This document shows positions 1 to 9,593 of a DNA stretch of 29,239 nt, in pieces. This DNA is from Balneolaceae bacterium. Its GTDB lineage: Bacteria; Bacteroidota; Rhodothermia; Balneolales; Balneolaceae. A program made the translations under genes and the position numbers. Location of the stretch: positions 1 through 29,239 of the forward strand of contig SLGL01000154.1 of the NCBI GenBank assembly GCA_007123785.1. Direction: 5' to 3'. The notes under the pieces were generated by a model. That model was not told the origin of the DNA, ran no database searches, and worked only from the letters and a program-made list of their open reading frames with translations. How positions within the stretch are numbered: position 1 is the first letter of the stretch; the number at the start of each line of letters is the position of its first letter.

Positions 1-927
1 AGAAATATTTCCGGATTTAAAGGCTTTAAAAATTCCCGGCACACCTATTAGCGATTCGGGATTGAAAACATCCGGATCAAGAAAAGTATCATCGATTCGC
101 CTGTAAAGAACATCAATCTGCTTAAGGCCATTGGTTGTTAGCATAAATACATGATTTTTTACCATAACCATATCCTGGCCCATTACTAATTCTACTCCCA
201 TTGAGTGAGCAAGATAGGAATGTTCGAAGTAGGCAGAGTTATAAATTCCGGGTGTAAGAACTCCTACTACCGGTTTTTCTTTGTCTGACAAATACTCCAG
301 AATATTTAGCAAACGATTAGGATAGTTCGAAACCGGGGCTACTCCAAGTTTACTAAGCATATTTGGAAAAACCCTCTTTATGATCTCACGGCTTTCGAGC
401 TGGTAAGATACTCCGGAGGGGCACCTTAAATTATCTTCGAGTATATAAAATTCACCATTTTTGTCCCTGACTAAATCTGTGCCGGTAATATGGCACCAGA
501 TGCCCTTAGGTGGTGTAAGGCCTTCGCAAGGTTTCAAGTAACCCGGACAGGAAAAAACCAGCTCTTTAGGCAGAATTTTATCCTTTAATATTTTTTGCTC
601 ATTATATACATCCTGTAAAAATAGATTGAGGGCATAAATTCTCTGCTTCAACCCGGTTTCAATTTTTTCCCACTCAGCAGCATTGATAATCCGGGGAACG
701 ATATCCAGGTGAAGTATTTTTTCGATACCCTGTTTATCATGGTATACATTAAATGTCATACCCATCGCCATTTGGGCCTTGTCAGTTGTGAACTGAAGTT
801 GCTGTAACTTTTCTACAGATAAGCTTTTGAGCATATCAAGCAGCTCTGAATAATGCGGCCTGCAAGAGCCATCTGCTTCAAACATCTCATCGTAATGGGT
901 TTTTGAATCGTAAGAAGAAACAAACAT
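1..927 (-). CDS. Circularly permuted ATP-grasp family protein (N-terminal part, cut by window edge)
   Basis: An open frame of 309 codons runs from an ATG at 927 to the window edge with no stop. The protein begins MFVSSYDSKTHYDEMF, followed by a G-x-x-RPHY-type segment, LDIVPRII near residue 80 and LEDNLRCPSGVSY near residue 175. These are landmarks of the permuted ATP-grasp proteins (DUF404/DUF407, CP_ATPgrasp), which are usually about 470-490 residues long, so roughly one third is missing. In this family the ATP-grasp fold is thought to ligate a carboxylate to an amine; the substrate is unknown. In other bacteria these genes sit with an alpha-E (DUF403) gene and a transglutaminase-like protease gene, which would lie left of this window. 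A TACGTTTG box lies just upstream. Family certain; function open. Confidence 0.88.
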   Translation of the reverse strand, partial: MFVSSYDSKTHYDEMFEADGSCRPHYSELLDMLKSLSVEKLQQLQFTTDKAQMAMGMTFNVYHDKQGIEKILHLDIVPRIINAAEWEKIETGLKQRIYALNLFLQDVYNEQKILKDKILPKELVFSCPGYLKPCEGLTPPKGIWCHITGTDLVRDKNGEFYILEDNLRCPSGVSYQLESREIIKRVFPNMLSKLGVAPVSNYPNRLLNILEYLSDKEKPVVGVLTPGIYNSAYFEHSYLAHSMGVELVMGQDMVMVKNHVFMLTTNGLKQIDVLYRRIDDTFLDPDVFNPESLIGVPGIFKAFKSGNIS

Positions 928-945
928 AATTCGAAACTAATTAAT

Positions 946-953
946 CAAACGTA
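946..953 (-). promoter_or_regulatory. Candidate -7 promoter box (TACGTTTG) for the ATP-grasp gene
   Basis: Read on the minus strand this is TACGTTTG, an exact match to the Bacteroidota TAnnTTTG -7 element. It lies 18 bases before the ATG at 927, which would give a very short leader. No TTTG at the -33 position is obvious, so the call rests on one box. Confidence 0.4.
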
Positions 954-1152
954 GATGATATACCACTTAATTGAATTTAAATCAACTGATCAATAAAATT
1001 ATTTAGGCATAGCCTGAAATAATTATGACCACATTATTGAATTCATTTTAAAAAGCTGCATACATTTAGACGATCGCAAAAATATGGACTTTTGCCGGAT
1101 TCGGCATATCGCTATTGCAAGCAGAAAGTACTTTATGTGAGCACCGAAGCGA

Positions 1153-1210
1153 TTCCTCCCGAAAAGCTTGCTCGGGACAGGCGTAAAACGAAATGCGGAT
1201 TAGGGGGGAA
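1153..1210 (-). repeat. Copy A of a dispersed hairpin-containing repeat
   Basis: On the minus strand this reads TAATCCGCATTTC, then TTTTACG, then a short inverted repeat TCCCGA...TCGGGAGGAA. The same order of elements occurs on the plus strand near 28355-28430: an identical 13-base TAATCCGCATTTC, an ACG, and CTCCCGA...TCGGGAGGAA. Both copies lie between genes. The stem is conserved while the loop differs (nine bases here, six in the other copy), which suggests a REP- or MITE-like intergenic repeat and not chance. Only two copies are visible here. Confidence 0.5.
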
Positions 1211-1395
1211 TTTATTTCATTCTCAGGTATTACTTTATCCATACAAACATTTAGTATATTAGCACTGATCATTTTGGTCGAGACAGGGGGCCTGTTCTGA
1301 AACTACCTGCCCTTTAAACATCCGGATTTGTATACTGCAAATATCCTCATTTACACGGTTGCATAATCTGGAACACTCTATTTTAAAGAGATTTC

Positions 1396-2295
1396 ATGGA
1401 ATTACAAGAAATCATAACAACTATTCGCGATTTTCTGGAGTTTAAACTTTTCACGCTTCAGGATGACCCGGTAACGATCCTGTCGTTACTTATTTTTTTC
1501 TTTTCGCTGACCATTGTACTCTTTCTTGGTTCATTTACACGCCGTTTTTTACAAAGCCGTTTTCTCGACCAGTTTGAAATTGACCTGGGTCTCAAGTATG
1601 CTTTGTCTCGTGTGGCCCAATATATTATTGTAACTATCGGGGTGTTGATCTCATTTCAATTCGTGGCCATCGACCTCACCAGCCTTGCTGTAATTTTCGG
1701 ATTGCTTTCAGTGGGTATCGGTTTTGGACTTCAAAACATCACTGCAAATTTTATCTCCGGACTTATCATCATGTTTGAACGCCCGATAACTGTGGGAGAC
1801 CGAGTAGAGGTTGCCGGGATTGAGGGCGATGTGATGGAAATCAGTATCCGATCAACAAAAATTCTCACAATGAATAATACATCCATCATTGTACCTAACA
1901 CACAATTTGTAGAAAATAATGTGATTAACTTTTCCCATGGGGATCCAACATTTCGCCTGCATGTACATGTTGGCGTATCCTATTCTTCGAACCTAGATGA
2001 TGTTTTGAAAGCTTTGAACGAAGTGGCAGATGAACATCCGGAAGTAATGGACATTCCAAAACACCAGGTTCACCTTACTCAGTTTGGCGACTCTTCCTGG
2101 GATATGGAACTGCGTGTTTGGATTCCTCAGGTAAAAGACCGCCTTATCATCCGAAATGAGTTGAACCAGGCAATTGTACATAAGTTCAAGAAATACCAGA
2201 TTGAAATTCCATTCCCGCAACATGATCTTCATGTGAGGTCAAGTATTGAACTACCTGTTAGATCCGGTGAAGGCAACAATGATCAACAAACATAG
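1396..2295 (+). CDS. Small-conductance mechanosensitive channel (MscS family)
   Basis: A 299-residue inner-membrane protein of the size of E. coli MscS (286). Three hydrophobic helices are visible at about 27-47, 74-92 and 96-126. The third is the pore helix and holds the family signature LSVGIGFGLQNITANFISG. It is followed by FERPITVGDRVEV, the start of the beta domain, and a C-terminal alpha/beta domain to about residue 280. The channel opens when membrane tension rises after a drop in external osmolarity and releases solutes. It stands alone between divergent or convergent neighbours. No clear promoter box was found upstream. The start ATG is well placed before the first helix. Confidence 0.95.
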   Translation: MELQEIITTIRDFLEFKLFTLQDDPVTILSLLIFFFSLTIVLFLGSFTRRFLQSRFLDQFEIDLGLKYALSRVAQYIIVTIGVLISFQFVAIDLTSLAVIFGLLSVGIGFGLQNITANFISGLIIMFERPITVGDRVEVAGIEGDVMEISIRSTKILTMNNTSIIVPNTQFVENNVINFSHGDPTFRLHVHVGVSYSSNLDDVLKALNEVADEHPEVMDIPKHQVHLTQFGDSSWDMELRVWIPQVKDRLIIRNELNQAIVHKFKKYQIEIPFPQHDLHVRSSIELPVRSGEGNNDQQT

Positions 2296-2460
2296 CCTGT
2301 CAGGTCTCTGTAACCTTGCAGGAAATTATTAATGGATTTATACAAATTTTTGTAAAAGCTTATACCAAATCAATAAGTTAACACGAAGTATCTGCGGTCT
2401 GTTGATTTTCCGTTTAGGTTCACGTGTCACACCTACCGTTGCTTCCTGAATTGCATCGAA

Positions 2461-2961
2461 TCATTCACTCTGCTTTTTTCTTATCATTTCTCCGGTTTCC
2501 AGCGGCTCCGGGTCAACTGCTTCCACAATCCAGGTGGTGTTTTCCCGATAGCTGATCCGTGCTTTTGATCCTGCTTTAATCTCTCCGTCTATGGTTCGTG
2601 CCTGCCAGGATATTCCCTGAAATCGGATTCGGCCGCTGTTGTTGTCGTCTTTCACCGTCTCCACAACATCAACTACTTTGTCGATCGCTTCGTAGTCTTC
2701 ATCAGCAAATTTAAAAGAGCGTTCGCCTTTAAAGTACTTTTTGATGAACGGGCGAATCAAAATGGTGAGTGCTACAGAAGAAAAGAGCCACGCAAAAATG
2801 GCAACAAAAGGATCAGACAAAAAACCGAGATAGCGTAAAATACCCACACCCAACCCGCTGATTCCAAGGAAAAATGCCACACCACCCGGTAGCATCATTT
2901 CCAAAATCATTAAAATGATGCCGCCTGCGATAAAAATCCAGGTAATGGTTTCGCTGTCCAT
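2461..2961 (-). CDS. NfeD-like membrane protein with C-terminal OB-fold domain
   Basis: A 166-residue protein with three N-terminal membrane segments (about 7-24, 27-46, 52-70) containing EMMLPGG after the first helix, then a soluble domain of about 70 residues. The domain's GRIRFQGISWQAR and the GSKARI segment match the NfeD C-terminal OB fold (short form, YbbK/NfeD1b type). Family members usually sit next to a stomatin/prohibitin-like SPFH gene and modulate membrane microdomains. No SPFH gene is present beside this one. The start ATG at 2961 directly precedes the first helix. It lies downstream of the efflux operon but is separated from it by a strong hairpin, so it is probably its own unit. 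Confidence 0.88.
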   Translation of the reverse strand: MDSETITWIFIAGGIILMILEMMLPGGVAFFLGISGLGVGILRYLGFLSDPFVAIFAWLFSSVALTILIRPFIKKYFKGERSFKFADEDYEAIDKVVDVVETVKDDNNSGRIRFQGISWQARTIDGEIKAGSKARISYRENTTWIVEAVDPEPLETGEMIRKKQSE

Positions 2962-3083
2962 CTTTCTATACCGGTTGAGGATTGCTCTGTATCATCAATA
3001 AAATAGTGTGTTTCTTCAGAAAAACAACGCTGATTATTTCAAGGCTTTACTCTACTATTGCCGTGTCAAGAATGAAGTTTCGC

Positions 3084-3168
3084 AAAAAACCCGCAATGTT
3101 TCCTTGTCACCAACGGCAATATGAATGGAATTATGCAGCCTTTTTGAAGAAAAAACATTGCGGGTTTT
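3084..3168 (-). terminator. Hairpin terminator after the RND efflux operon
   Basis: A perfect 16-base inverted repeat pairs 3086-3101 with 3153-3168, with a 51-base loop. On the minus strand the second arm ends in a run of six T, as expected for an intrinsic terminator, and it lies 22 bases past the stop of the second RND pump. The loop is unusually long for a plain terminator. Confidence 0.6.
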
Positions 3169-3189
3169 ACCGTCAATTGATCGTTGTCA

Positions 3190-6100
3190 TCACATTAATG
3201 CCTTTTTGATTGATTTTCTTCGCTTTTTGGAAATCCCAATCACAATTGCCGGTACCACGAAAAGAGTCAGAATAGTAGCAAAGGCAAGCCCGCCGATTAC
3301 AGACCGGGCAAGCGGGCTCCAGGTTTCGGAACCGGCGCCGATTTCAAGGGCCAGGGGGATCATCGAACAAATGGTGGTCAGTGCTGTGAGCAGAATAGGA
3401 CGCATCCGTCGTTTACAGGCTTCCAGAAATTTAATCAGATACTCCTGATTATCCACCTGTCCATGTGTGTTCTGATGGATATAATCGACCAGCACAATAC
3501 CGTTATTCACCACAATCCCGATCAATATCACAATCCCGATATATGCAGGAACACTTAGCGGTGTTCCGGTTGCAAACAGAAATACAAGCGAACCAAAAAA
3601 AGCAAGCGGAACCGAAAACATTACGATAAACGGATCTCGCAGGTTTTCGAAAAGTGAGGCCATTACCATATAGGTGAGCAGCAGTGCAAGAAACACGGCA
3701 AAAAGAATTTCTGATCCGCTTTCCTGCTGGGCAAACACCGATCCGGCAAATTCGTAACGATAACCATCGGGCAGTACTATATCGTTGTCCAGAAGGTCTG
3801 TAAGTTTTTGCTGATACTCTTCCATATCACCGCGAACCATCACGCTCACATCCAGTAAAGTTTCTCTGTCGCGCCGGGTAATAGTGCTGAGCCCTTCCAC
3901 AACGTCAAACTGGCCAAGGCCAAGCACCGGGATACGCTGATCTTCAAATTGTGCAAGTTCAAGAGAGAAAAGATCCTGCCGGTTTTGGAATTGCTCTCGC
4001 ACATTTCTCACCTGAATTGCGATTTCACGTCCTTCCTCACGGAAATAACCTGCGCGCGTTCCCCTCGCCTGTGTACCCAATTCCGAAGCAATACTTGATG
4101 AGGCAATGCCTGTGCGGCTGATGCGATTCCGGTCCAGTTCAAATGCCAGTTCGGGTGCCGGACGAGAGCGTGGATTACTGACCGACATCACATTCGGATC
4201 GCCTTTTAAGGCTTCCTCTATCTGCAGGGTGAGAACCTGGAGCACTTCTACATCCGGCCCGATCAGGCTGACCCTGATTCCGCGCCCGGTCCATCCCCGG
4301 CCCATGGGAATACCCCCGCTGCCACCAAGGTTGGCAATATCGATATTGATATCATCGCCATCATCCATCAACGCCTGAAGACGCGTGGCTACTTCTGCAG
4401 TGGGTTTATCTCTCAAATGATTGTCCACAAGACTTATACTCAGTGTGCCGGCATTTGTAAGTGTACTTCGTCCGCTTCTTCCGATATTTGTGATAACGGT
4501 CTGAACTTCAGGCTCTTCAAGAATCCGGCTTGTATAATCCCTTAGAAATGTTGCGGTTGTTGAAAGTTTAGTACCCGCAGGCAGTTCAACTCTCAGGTCG
4601 AAGGTGCCCTCGTCAGTTTCAGGGAAAAATTCTTTTTCTATCGTGCCAAAAAGGTAGTTTGCCCCGAAAACAATACCAACTACCGCAATGACCACCACAT
4701 ATTTCCGGGCCAGCAGCCACTGCAAGACAGTAATATAATTGCTTTCGAGAGATTTCATCCAGTTGAGTACAAAGTTGCCTTTATGAAACGATTCGCGTTT
4801 CAGCATCATAGAAGCGAGTACCGGAATCAAAATAATGGATGCAAGAAATGAAAATCCGATTGAAATGGAGATCGTAAGGGCAAGGTCCCGAGCTACAGTT
4901 CCGGCAAATCCGGTAAGTGTGAGAATCGGGATAAATACAGCAATTGTTGTAAGGGTTGAACCGAGAAGTGCACCGCCTACCTCATTGGTTCCGTCGAGTG
5001 CAGCATCAAATCGTGATTTCCCCTTTTCAAGCTGATTGGCAATACTTTCAGAGACTACAATCGAATTATCCACAAGTAAGCCGATTGCCAGTGCAAGACC
5101 GGTAATGGAGACAATATTCAATGTGATATCGAGTGCGTACATCGCTGCAAAAGTGGCCGTTAGTGAAACCGGAATACTCATCGCCACCACAAAGGCGATT
5201 CTCCATCCACCCATAAAAATCAGCAGTATGATAACTACAACGACCAGTGCAATCAGGGCTGATTGTGCCAGGTTTGAAATGGAATCTTCAATAAATTCTC
5301 CTTCATTGCTAAGCACTTGCATCGTAACACTCGATGGCAGGTTGGACTGAAACTCCTGCATGGTCCGAATTACTGCATGAGTCACCTCCAGTGTGTTGGC
5401 GTCCGATTGTTTCTGAACCTCAACCGTGACACTGTTTCGTCCGTTTATCTCAACCAGGCTGGTGATATCCTCGTAATCATCCCGCACATTTGCAACATCT
5501 CTTACACGAACAGGTGTACCGTCATTTGCAACTACAATGGTATGTGCGATTTCATTTACATCACGATACATCGACTGTGCCCGGATACTGTAACTTGTTC
5601 GCCCGGCTACCAAACTTCCAATGGGCTGCTGCACATTGTTGCTGTTGATAGCACTGACCACCTGGCTGGGCAGTAAATTATGACGTGCCAATGCTTCGGG
5701 CATCAGATCTACATAAATATTTCGTGTAAGCCCTCCACGGGTCTCAGCAGATGCCACACCCGGAATCCGTTCAAACCGGGGTTCGATATATTCGATGGAG
5801 AGTGTGCGCAGTTCATCCAGGCCCAGAACATCCGACTCTACACTCACCTGCATGACCGGTGCGCGATCGGGATCAAACTGAAAAATGAAAGGTTCATTGG
5901 CTTCGGATGGCAACTGGTCGCGAATCCTTTCAACCGCTTCCCTTACTTTTTGTTCGGTTACCATGATGCTGGTTCCGGGCTGAAGACGCAAAATCATAAA
6001 TGCACCGCCCCGCCGAACGTTTGAATCGAGCGATTCCACCCCTTCTACGCCCATTACGGCCGCTTCAATCGGTTCAACAACAAGCCGGAGCATATCATCG

Positions 6101-6276
6101 GGTGCCACATTGGAGTAGTTCACCGAAATACCCATTACCGGGATATTGAAGGTGGGATAGAGAGTTACTTTGAGGTTCGAGAGGGAGAAAATACCAAACC
6201 CGATCACCAGCAGCGACATCATGATCGCAGTTACCGGCCTCTTCAGAATTTTTTCAGTAATGGATATTTTTTTCAT
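3190..6276 (-). CDS. RND multidrug efflux pump, inner-membrane subunit (second of a tandem pair)
   Basis: A 1028-residue AcrB/MdtB-type proton-driven transporter. It shows the usual layout: an N-terminal helix (about 13-32) followed by YPTFNIPVMGISVNY, a periplasmic porter domain, the TM4 motif GLLVDNSIVV (Asp403, the expected proton-relay acid), a second periplasmic domain, and TM10 GIVVNNGIVLVDY. The AcrB TM10 lysine is replaced by Asn, common in this branch. Length is normal (1020-1050). The gene starts 29 bases after the stop of the first RND gene and is last in the operon. A single adaptor serving two pumps recalls MdtABC, where MdtB and MdtC form mixed trimers; that is an inference here. 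Substrates cannot be read from sequence. Confidence 0.93.
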   Translation of the reverse strand: MKKISITEKILKRPVTAIMMSLLVIGFGIFSLSNLKVTLYPTFNIPVMGISVNYSNVAPDDMLRLVVEPIEAAVMGVEGVESLDSNVRRGGAFMILRLQPGTSIMVTEQKVREAVERIRDQLPSEANEPFIFQFDPDRAPVMQVSVESDVLGLDELRTLSIEYIEPRFERIPGVASAETRGGLTRNIYVDLMPEALARHNLLPSQVVSAINSNNVQQPIGSLVAGRTSYSIRAQSMYRDVNEIAHTIVVANDGTPVRVRDVANVRDDYEDITSLVEINGRNSVTVEVQKQSDANTLEVTHAVIRTMQEFQSNLPSSVTMQVLSNEGEFIEDSISNLAQSALIALVVVVIILLIFMGGWRIAFVVAMSIPVSLTATFAAMYALDITLNIVSITGLALAIGLLVDNSIVVSESIANQLEKGKSRFDAALDGTNEVGGALLGSTLTTIAVFIPILTLTGFAGTVARDLALTISISIGFSFLASIILIPVLASMMLKRESFHKGNFVLNWMKSLESNYITVLQWLLARKYVVVIAVVGIVFGANYLFGTIEKEFFPETDEGTFDLRVELPAGTKLSTTATFLRDYTSRILEEPEVQTVITNIGRSGRSTLTNAGTLSISLVDNHLRDKPTAEVATRLQALMDDGDDINIDIANLGGSGGIPMGRGWTGRGIRVSLIGPDVEVLQVLTLQIEEALKGDPNVMSVSNPRSRPAPELAFELDRNRISRTGIASSSIASELGTQARGTRAGYFREEGREIAIQVRNVREQFQNRQDLFSLELAQFEDQRIPVLGLGQFDVVEGLSTITRRDRETLLDVSVMVRGDMEEYQQKLTDLLDNDIVLPDGYRYEFAGSVFAQQESGSEILFAVFLALLLTYMVMASLFENLRDPFIVMFSVPLAFFGSLVFLFATGTPLSVPAYIGIVILIGIVVNNGIVLVDYIHQNTHGQVDNQEYLIKFLEACKRRMRPILLTALTTICSMIPLALEIGAGSETWSPLARSVIGGLAFATILTLFVVPAIVIGISKKRRKSIKKALM

Positions 6277-6305
6277 GATCTAATTAGGTTTGACGGCTCA
6301 AATTT

Positions 6306-9300
6306 CTACCCATTTAAAGGATCTTCTTTATGCACAGCATCACATCCGGCTTTTTCAACCAGGCTGTTGATGACGTAATACATACAGGGTACTGCAAAGA
6401 GCATCAGAAGCGTACTCATCGCCAGGCCGCCAATTACTGAACGTGCCATCGGACTCCAGGTTTCGGCGCCGGCACCAAGCTGAAGTGCAAGCGGAACCAT
6501 CGCCAGGATCGTAGTGAATGCAGTCATTAAAATCGGGCGGAGCCTTCGTCCGGCACCGTTCACAATCGCAGTGAGGCGATCCTGTCCCCGTGACTGCAAA
6601 ATTTTAATATAGTCGATCATTACAATTCCGTTGTTCACAACAATTCCAGTCAGCAGAACAAGCCCCACCATTGCGGTTACACTAACCGGTGTGGATGTAA
6701 ACAAAAGCATCAGCAAAACACCGGTGAGCGCAAGCGGAATGGTTACAATGATAATCAACGGTTCGATCAGGCTTTCGAACTGCGAAGCCATCACCATGTA
6801 GGTGAGTATGCCTGCAATTAAAAATGCAATCATCAAAAAATTGAATGATTCGCGCTGTTCCTCGGCTGAACCACCCAGTTCGTACCGATAACCTTCGGGC
6901 CATTGCACCTGACTTAGCCGCTCATTAGCCAGTGTGGTGGCGCTGCGAAGGTCCAGGTCGCCAAGATCGGCTTCAACCTCAACCATGCGTTCCTGGTTCA
7001 CCCGTAAAATATTTGACGGGCCTGTGTATCGTTCGATGCTTGCCAGGTTTTTCAATGGCATCCAGTCACCGCCTGGTGTTCGTATCTGGAGATCCTGAAG
7101 TGCAGTTGACTGTGAACGGTCAATCGGGTCCACTTCTACCAGAACCTGAAATTCAATTCCCTGATCTACAAACGTAGTGGCAACCGATCCCTGGACAGAA
7201 TTACTAAGAGCAGATGCTACCTGTGCCGTGGTCATCCCGGCACGCGCAATTCTTTCGCGGTCCATCTCAACGCGAAGTTCGGGCCGCCCCTGATCGGCTG
7301 AGCTGAACACACTTACAATGCCGTCAATTCCGCGAAGCTGATGCATAACTCCTTCAGCAAGACCTCGTTTTATATCCTGATCAAAACCGTAAATTTGCAC
7401 AATCAGACCGGTTTCTCCATCGGGACTGAGGGGATCTTCGCGCACTTCGCGGATATTGGCGCCCGGAACCCATTCAAGCTCCTCAAGGATAGATGCGGTG
7501 ATTGCCATTTGGCTGCGCGAACGTTCGGAAACAGGCACCAGTTCAATCCGAACGCGCCCCTGATTTCCGCCGGGGTTGTCGGCTCCTTCGATACCGGTTT
7601 TATCCCCATAATCCGACACAACCAATCGCGCTTCCGGTATGTTCTGCCGTACGGTATTTTCTACCTGCATGATGGTTCTTTCGAGTTCGAGCAGACTAAC
7701 GCCCGGTTCACGCTGTACATCCAGGATGATGAAGTTTTCGTCGACCTGCGGGAAAAACTCACCCCCAAGAATAGTAAAAATCGGAAGAGAAGCCAGCAGC
7801 AATCCAAATGCACCGGCGATGACCCACCCGCTCATCTTCAGGGCTTTATCCAGTTGACGTTTGTAGCTGTTCTCGAGCCGGTCGAACTGCCGGCCAAGCC
7901 ACGGGCCCACACGATCTGAGAATAGTGATTTTGATGACGAAGCTATCAAAGTGTAGAGTTTTAAAAATGGCCAGATGATACCATAAAGCAAAAACAGCGG
8001 AATAGAAGCCAGCCGGGTAAAAACGTTTTGGCGCCGCCATACCAGCAGTTTGTAGAGCAGATTTTTGGCGGGATCTTTTTTGTCGGCTTTAATCATTTCC
8101 GCTTCAAAAATCCGTGAGCTAAGTACCGGAATCAGTGTGATGGCAACCAGCACAGAAACGATCATTGCAAACGAAATGGTGAGAGCCATGTCACGGAAAA
8201 GCAGACCCGCGATGCCGGGCACAAATAATATCGGTAAAAACACGACCAATGTAGTAAGTGTGGATACAATCACCGGTGTAGCCACTTCCTGCGCACCTGA
8301 AGTAGCGGAATCTTTACCGTCGTAACCGTCTTCACGGAAACGGAAAATGTTTTCGAGCACCACTACTGCATTATCCACTACCAGCCCTACAGCCAGTGTG
8401 AGGCCGGACAAAGAGATAATGTTCAAGCTGACATTCGAAAAATCCATGATGCTGAAGGTGGCGATAATGGAAATCGGAATGGTGATCGCCACAATCAGTG
8501 CTGAACGGCCGCTTCGCAGGAACAGCAGAAGCATGATGATGACCAGAATAACTGCTTGCAAACCTGTCATCACCAGGTTGTTGATCGACATACTGATGAA
8601 ATCGGCCCGGTTGGTGAGCACCTCCAGGCTAACGTCAGATGGAAGAACCGTACGGATATCATCAAGAGCATTCACCACACCTGTTGCGGCACTTACAATG
8701 TTGCTGTCGCTCTGTTTATAAATATTCATGATGACCCCGTCGCTGCCCTGCACACGAACGTTGCCAATTGGCTGAGCGATACCATCCTCAACTGATGCAA
8801 CATCTTTCAGGTACACGGGGTTACCGTCTTCAGTTACTGAAACAATACTGTTGCGGATCTGTTCAATATTTCTGAAATCACCAATTGTACGCAGGGAAAA
8901 AACGGTTTCTCCCTCTGTAAGCTCACCAGCCGGAACCTGTACATTTTCCTGCCCCAGGCGGTTCGAAATCTCGCTGATATCCACGTTATAGGTTCGCATT
9001 TGGGCATTGCTGAGTCGTACATTGATCTGCCGGTCATATCCCCCGGCAGTTTCGGCTGATGCAATTCCTTCAATTCGTTCTATCCGTTGTTCAATTTGAC
9101 GGGTGGCAAGGGTTCTGAGTTCACGGGGGCTTCGGGTATCGGAAGTGAGGGCGAGAACAAGGACCGGTTCATCATTGGGATCGTAAGAGAAAACGATGGG
9201 TTGATCCACATCATCGGGGAGGCCGCGGCGGATCATATCGAGCCGCTTGCGAACTTCGGTTTCAGCTACAAAAAGATCCGTACCCCAATTAAAATTCAGT

Positions 9301-9578
9301 TTTACCACAGAAGCACCCTGGCTGGAAAGTGACCTTACTCTTCGCACTCCGGATATGCTGCCCACCTGTTCCTCAATCTGACGGGTGATGAGCGCTTCAA
9401 TATCTTCAGGAGCAACACCATCATAGGTACTGTATACGGTGATTGTGGGGAAGGAAACATCAGGGTAAAGATTCAACCGCAGATTATTCAGCCCATACAG
9501 CCCGAAACCGATCAGGATCAGGCTGATCATCATAAACGTAATGGGCCGGTTAACTGCTAATTTGGGTAGATTTTTCAT
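6306..9578 (-). CDS. RND multidrug efflux pump, inner-membrane subunit (first of a tandem pair)
   Basis: A 1090-residue AcrB/MdtC-type transporter, clearly different from its neighbour. It has the N-terminal helix then YPDVSFPTITVYSTYDG, the TM4 motif GLVVDNAVVVLEN with Asp402, and TM10 GIVVNNGIVMIDY. It is some 50-60 residues longer than usual. The excess lies between TM6 and TM7 (about residues 490-580), where a basic, partly hydrophobic stretch (SIPLFLLYGIIWPFLKLYT) enlarges the cytoplasmic connecting helix. The ATG at 9578 is 15 bases after the adaptor stop, so adaptor and pumps are surely co-transcribed. It probably acts with the other pump and the adaptor across the envelope, with an outer-membrane channel encoded elsewhere. 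Confidence 0.93.
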   Translation of the reverse strand: MKNLPKLAVNRPITFMMISLILIGFGLYGLNNLRLNLYPDVSFPTITVYSTYDGVAPEDIEALITRQIEEQVGSISGVRRVRSLSSQGASVVKLNFNWGTDLFVAETEVRKRLDMIRRGLPDDVDQPIVFSYDPNDEPVLVLALTSDTRSPRELRTLATRQIEQRIERIEGIASAETAGGYDRQINVRLSNAQMRTYNVDISEISNRLGQENVQVPAGELTEGETVFSLRTIGDFRNIEQIRNSIVSVTEDGNPVYLKDVASVEDGIAQPIGNVRVQGSDGVIMNIYKQSDSNIVSAATGVVNALDDIRTVLPSDVSLEVLTNRADFISMSINNLVMTGLQAVILVIIMLLLFLRSGRSALIVAITIPISIIATFSIMDFSNVSLNIISLSGLTLAVGLVVDNAVVVLENIFRFREDGYDGKDSATSGAQEVATPVIVSTLTTLVVFLPILFVPGIAGLLFRDMALTISFAMIVSVLVAITLIPVLSSRIFEAEMIKADKKDPAKNLLYKLLVWRRQNVFTRLASIPLFLLYGIIWPFLKLYTLIASSSKSLFSDRVGPWLGRQFDRLENSYKRQLDKALKMSGWVIAGAFGLLLASLPIFTILGGEFFPQVDENFIILDVQREPGVSLLELERTIMQVENTVRQNIPEARLVVSDYGDKTGIEGADNPGGNQGRVRIELVPVSERSRSQMAITASILEELEWVPGANIREVREDPLSPDGETGLIVQIYGFDQDIKRGLAEGVMHQLRGIDGIVSVFSSADQGRPELRVEMDRERIARAGMTTAQVASALSNSVQGSVATTFVDQGIEFQVLVEVDPIDRSQSTALQDLQIRTPGGDWMPLKNLASIERYTGPSNILRVNQERMVEVEADLGDLDLRSATTLANERLSQVQWPEGYRYELGGSAEEQRESFNFLMIAFLIAGILTYMVMASQFESLIEPLIIIVTIPLALTGVLLMLLFTSTPVSVTAMVGLVLLTGIVVNNGIVMIDYIKILQSRGQDRLTAIVNGAGRRLRPILMTAFTTILAMVPLALQLGAGAETWSPMARSVIGGLAMSTLLMLFAVPCMYYVINSLVEKAGCDAVHKEDPLNG

Positions 9579-9593
9579 GTAGCGGCTGCCTTA

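Larger units (their letters stand above)
928..1395. other. Non-coding stretch between ATP-grasp and mscS
   Basis: This 468-base gap separates two divergent genes. I see no convincing gene in it. A 68-codon minus-strand frame at 1066-1272 has no family-like features and overlaps a repeat, so I do not call it. The middle (about 1150-1210) carries a hairpin-containing sequence resembling one at 28360-28430. The rest shows no recognisable structure apart from the promoter box near 950. Confidence 0.6.

Noticed and set aside
1066..1272. 68-codon minus-strand frame in the ATP-grasp/mscS gap
   Set aside because: It overlaps the intergenic repeat, shows no domain-like features and has no upstream signal.
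4106..9332. Many long open frames on the plus strand opposite the RND genes
   Set aside because: They are antisense shadows of the two pump genes, with no family resemblance.
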